Positions 60,061-64,000 of a stretch of DNA of 64,000 bases are shown here, in pieces (the first letter of the stretch is position 1; each line of letters starts with the position of its first letter). The notes beneath the pieces were generated by a model. The model saw only the letters and a program-made list of their open reading frames with translations, was not told where the DNA came from and ran no database searches. Source of the stretch: Fremontodendron californicum (Eukaryota > Streptophyta > Magnoliopsida > Malvales > Malvaceae); contig JAULJL010000017.1 in NCBI GenBank assembly GCA_030761205.1, positions 3,544,001-3,608,000 of the forward strand. Direction: 5' to 3'. The translations under genes were made by a program, and so were the position numbers.

Positions 60061-63000
60061 ACTAAGTTAGGGATTAGGGTGAAATATTTCATCAACTAAC
60101 ACATCTCTTTTATTATAATTATTTTATTTTTCACATTATGTATGATTCATTCAACAATTTTATCAAGCTATATGTCGGTTTTAAATCTTAGAGTTTCAAC
60201 AACTTTATTTAATAAATATAAAGTTTTATCCAATGTTGTATTCAAAATAAAAAATGAAAGTGAAATGAAATGAATTGAATTGAATTGACTCCTACTTATA
60301 ATATAATAAATGTAAAAATATATTACTTTTCATATATTCAATTTTCATAATTAACAAAGTATAATTATTTTAATATAGTATGTATTAAAACATACAAAAA
60401 ATTATTTAAATAAATAATTATTATCTAACATGATTTATTTTTTTTTTAAAGTTCCATAAGAAGTGGTTATAATTTTTTATCTTTCAAAATTAAAATTACA
60501 TAATCAAATATATGATTTTCAATATATTGTAAAATTTAAATCTTTCACTATGAATTGTATATAATGTATGATTCAGTATCCACATATAGCTTAATTTGAT
60601 TACAACTCTTTTAGTACTAATTATGTGCACAAAAAAGTCTTATGATACACTTAATAATTGCGCTTTAAGATTATTGAAAATATGTCTCATTCTTCAATAT
60701 ATTTGTCATTTACCTATTTGTTTATTTCAATTGAATCGATTAATGAATGAATTATTGTGAATGAGTAATATAGTTCTCAATGTTTCAAAACTACCAGTAA
60801 AGTAATATAAATTTGTTATTAATTTTTATTAATATTCTTATATAAATCAATTAACATAACGCCAAATGCGGATATCATACTAGTACATAAATTAATTTAA
60901 CTTTGCACCACTAAGTACGGACAGGTGGAATTCCACTCGATGGAATATGGAGGCAGATATTCAAAAATAACAACTTTTTTGATGTTTTTCTCCACAACTG
61001 TCTTTACTCCAAACCTTACGCTAAAAAATTCTCATATTAATTGGCTCTTTTATCTCTATCCTCCAAAGATATGATTCCACTTCAGAATGGAGTTATTATG
61101 TTTGGAAACATTCTCAATTTACGGGTTAGGCACACATCTTCTTCCCCACCATCTAAATCTAACCATTCGTGTTTTTTTTTTTTAATATTTTTAAATGTCA
61201 TAATTATATTTATATAAATTTTGATATGTTAATAATTCGTGTTATATAGATTTTGACATGTTCGTGTATTAATGTCGTGTTTTTATTATTTTTTGTATCG
61301 TGTTATGATTTAATTATTTTTCTTATATTGTGTTTATGTCGTGTAATTGTATTGTATCTAAAGTTACTGGATCACCCCCCACTTATTCAGGTTGCGTCTG
61401 GGCCTTTGCTTAACACAGATCGGCTAGGCCGAGGCCTGAAAAACTAGTTTGTCAGTGTCTTTTCTTTAAGAAAGGGTTAGTATAATATTTATGTGGTGCG
61501 AAAAAATTGTGCTTGAATATATGGATTTGGTAGGAACGAAGGGTGGCCCAATGTGTAATGACAAACTTGGACTCACTGATCGTGAAGATTTGTAGGGGTT
61601 TAGCCCAATGTTATCAGTACTATTTTGGAACAAAATTATTCTCTGGTCATTTTTTTCAGAATTTTCTGGCTGCAAGAAAAAATTACCGTAAACAAAATTT
61701 TACTGTTTTAGAAAGAAGAGAAGCGGCACTTTGTTGATTTGCATAAACTTCTAAGAACATAATGGCAGAATGAAGAAATTGAAGTGCAGTTTTATGGAGC
61801 ACTTATAGTTTTACACCTTTATTTTATTAACTAGAAGATACAAGGTTGTTTACTTACTACTTAATTCCAGTTTGTCAGTAGTTTTTGTCTGAAAAAAACT
61901 GCAGTATAATCTGGAGGAAACAAAGGTGAATCTTTCTTTATCCATTGGGTTTTTAGGAAGTCGATTACAAAATCAAGCATTTGTGTGATATGACACACAC
62001 AAAATTGACAATTGTAAAAGAATTAATCCTAGTTATAACAAAAACAATCATCAAGCAAGATTTCTTTGCAGGACTAGAAGATGGGTTGAGTACAGCGCGC
62101 AGTTGCAGAAGTCTGAACTTTGTTAGCTTTGCTAAATGGTGTGTTGCCAGATTTATGACAGGATATATAGAAGGGAAAACTAATATAAATGGTAAACTTT
62201 TTTATATCCTTTTGATCATTGAAAACTAGCTTCAAATCAGGTGGTAAACGTCCAAGACACCAAGTACACCATTTAACGAAACAGAAAGTGAGTTAATCAC
62301 CTACGGATTGCACTTGCACACATATAATTCATCTTGGTTCATGATTCAGATCAAAATAGTACTGTGCCAAAATTTGAAAATGGATGAGCCAAAAATCAAG
62401 GGGTACGTCTCTAATGGATTTCGAACATGCATTAGGAGGGAAAAGCCGATTTTTTTCACATGGCACCTGCTGTATTGCAACTCATAAATATCGGTATGTG
62501 TGGTCTAATCACCAGTGAATTTATGAACAAGCAATGGCTAGAGGGTAGAAGATAAAAAGTAAGATCCCAATCGGGAAAAATATGTTATAAAAATTTTAAG
62601 ACTAAGCTATAAATAAACCAGCAAATAAGTTAGCTGAAAGGAACAAGAGATTAGAACTTGAAACCTCAATTCTAGACGCCCAAGTTGCTGGTGATTTGTT
62701 GCCATTAACTATATACCCTGCCAGATTCCCAGTAAACCTTCGTTATCACCATCTGCTTTTGAGCATAAAAGAGAAAAAGGACAAAAAGAGAAGAAGGAAA
62801 AGAAAGAAGAAAAAAAGGCGCAAACATGGAAACAGTTACTAGGAACAAAAGAGGGGTGGAAGAGAAAAGGTTGAAAGCTAAATAAGGGAAACCAAAAAGA
62901 AGAAGAAAACAAGAACTACCGTAATATTACATTCTATATTTGAGTGAAATAGTTTTTTTTTTTTTTTTTTTTTTTTTTATGGGCAGAAAGAAGCAAGTTA

Positions 63001-63149
63001 TATTTTGAACAAAAATTGATCCAAGTAATAGAACTATTGTTGTTAAATAGAACCCAAATTATTGTCTGAAAATTATATGTAAAAAACTAAAAGCTAAAAG
63101 CGTACCTCCAGTCATTATTGATCAAGAAAGTGACTTTGCTTCAAACACT
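60061..63149. other. Intergenic stretch, nothing recognised
   Basis: AT-rich. A 61190-61440 block with GTGTTATATAGATTTTGACATG text looks like a decayed transposon end. A poly(T) run lies at 62951-62979. Open frames here are short and without motifs. Confidence 0.5.
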
Positions 63150-63156
63150 AAAAAAA

Positions 63157-63294
63157 TTATGTCTTCTAGTCTATTTCTTATATTTTTTGTAAGTTACATT
63201 GAGATGGGTTCATAGGCAATTTATAGACTACACTATGCCTTCTAGTCTATTTCTTATATTTTCTGTAAGTTACCTTGAGATGGGTTTACTAGAT
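63157..63294. repeat. Tandem duplication, ~79-bp period
   Basis: ATGTCTTCTAGTCTATTTC...CATTGAGATGGGTT (63159-63213) is repeated as ATGCCTTCTAGTCTATTTC...CCTTGAGATGGGTT (63236-63289), separated by a short spacer. Confidence 0.85.
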
Positions 63295-63509
63295 AACTGA
63301 TAGAATTAACTCCTACCATCAAGGAATCCTTATCCTTATCAGTTACTGAGATAGAGAAGTTATCTTTAACTCTTATCACTAGAGTAGTTTATCTGGATTT
63401 ACTAAGATTATATCACCTAAGTAATTATCAAGATAATTAAATAATTATCTTGGCTTTATCAAATTATCATGTGGGGCACAATATTATCCAACATTATACT
63501 CATAATTAC

Positions 63510-64000
63510 TTTACTCTTAGGTGCGTTTGGATGAAAAATTTTAAAATTTTGAAGAAATTTAAAATGAAAATATTTAAAAATGCATCATTTCAAAATGCTA
63601 GAATTTATAATTATTTTGTTTGGATAAATTTTTTTAGAAGAAAATTTAGGCTGTTGGAATTTTATTAAATCAAAAAATAATTATAAAATAGGAATAATGA
63701 TATTAAAAATAAAAAATACATATATGTATAAAAAAAAATGCAATATGGGTATCATTAGATTCGTAAAAATATATAGATATTATTAATAATATAATAATAT
63801 ATATATATATATATATATCATAGTTAAATAAAATGATAATTTATTTTTTTAGTTTTATATTTTATAGTGGGTCACGTTTGAATAAAGTGAGAGAAAATTT
63901 TGAGATATTTCGAAAAACAACCTCTTTAGGTGAAATTTCAAAAGTGAATATGAAGAGCTCAAATCCTCTCTTGAAATTTTTTATAAATTTTGAAACTCTT
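63510..64000. repeat. AT-rich dispersed repeat, copy 2 (cut by window end)
   Basis: Same family as 59694-60060, opening GGTGCGTTTGGATG, and containing a (TA)n run near 63797-63818. It runs off the window. Confidence 0.6.

Noticed and set aside
63299..63468. Possible short LTR or TRIM bounded by TGATA and TATCA
   Set aside because: The flanks show no matching 5-bp duplication and there is no primer-binding site, so the short inverted ends are probably chance.

Overview
This is an AT-rich nuclear segment of a flowering plant. Genes have GT-AG introns, and the two intact genes look eudicot: a CDPK-related kinase closest to Arabidopsis CRK3, and a SAUR32-like gene. The transposon families (Ty1-copia, chromodomain Ty3-gypsy, hAT, CACTA, MITEs, a tRNA-derived retroposon) are typical of a mid-sized dicot genome. 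The species cannot be named from the sequence alone.

Layout. 1-1066: 3' end of a Ty1-copia element (RNase H and 3' LTR). 1067-5090: AT-rich intergenic DNA with a very short tRNA-derived retroposon at 1570-1659, flanked by a 10-bp duplication. 5091-10401: a full-length but decayed chromovirus-type Ty3-gypsy element on the minus strand, with two LTRs, a tRNA-iMet primer site and a C-terminal chromodomain. 10447-23118: gene-free AT-rich DNA holding two copies of one 180-bp MITE, a seven-copy ~120-bp tandem array, a hAT-like element, a 664-bp solo LTR with duplication GAATA, and a perfect 26-bp inverted repeat. 23127-27433: a 4.3-kb hAT transposon (8-bp duplication ATCAAAAG) that keeps only the C-terminal dimerisation part of its transposase and carries direct G-rich subterminal arrays. 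29752-36508: the CRK3-like kinase, 11 exons encoding 604 residues. 36946-37508: a GC-rich hAT MITE just downstream of it (8-bp duplication GTAATAAC). 37609-39290: AT-rich repeats forming a fold-back structure. 42117-46179: an ~800-bp sequence present twice, flanking a 2.45-kb LTR-like block. 48719-49060: the intronless SAUR gene, minus strand. 51854-57370: a 5.5-kb CACTA transposon (TSD TGA) that has captured exons and introns of two unrelated host genes, a poly(A)-binding protein and an organellar-type alkaline/neutral invertase. 57374-64000: AT-rich repeats.

The strongest discovery candidate is the Pack-CACTA element at 51854-57370. Its captured exons all lie in one orientation with usable splice sites, and four of them have compatible phases, so a chimeric transcript is possible. 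Only two intact host genes are visible (calcium/kinase signalling and auxin/ABA-type growth response). They lie about 12 kb apart and there is no sign that they work together.
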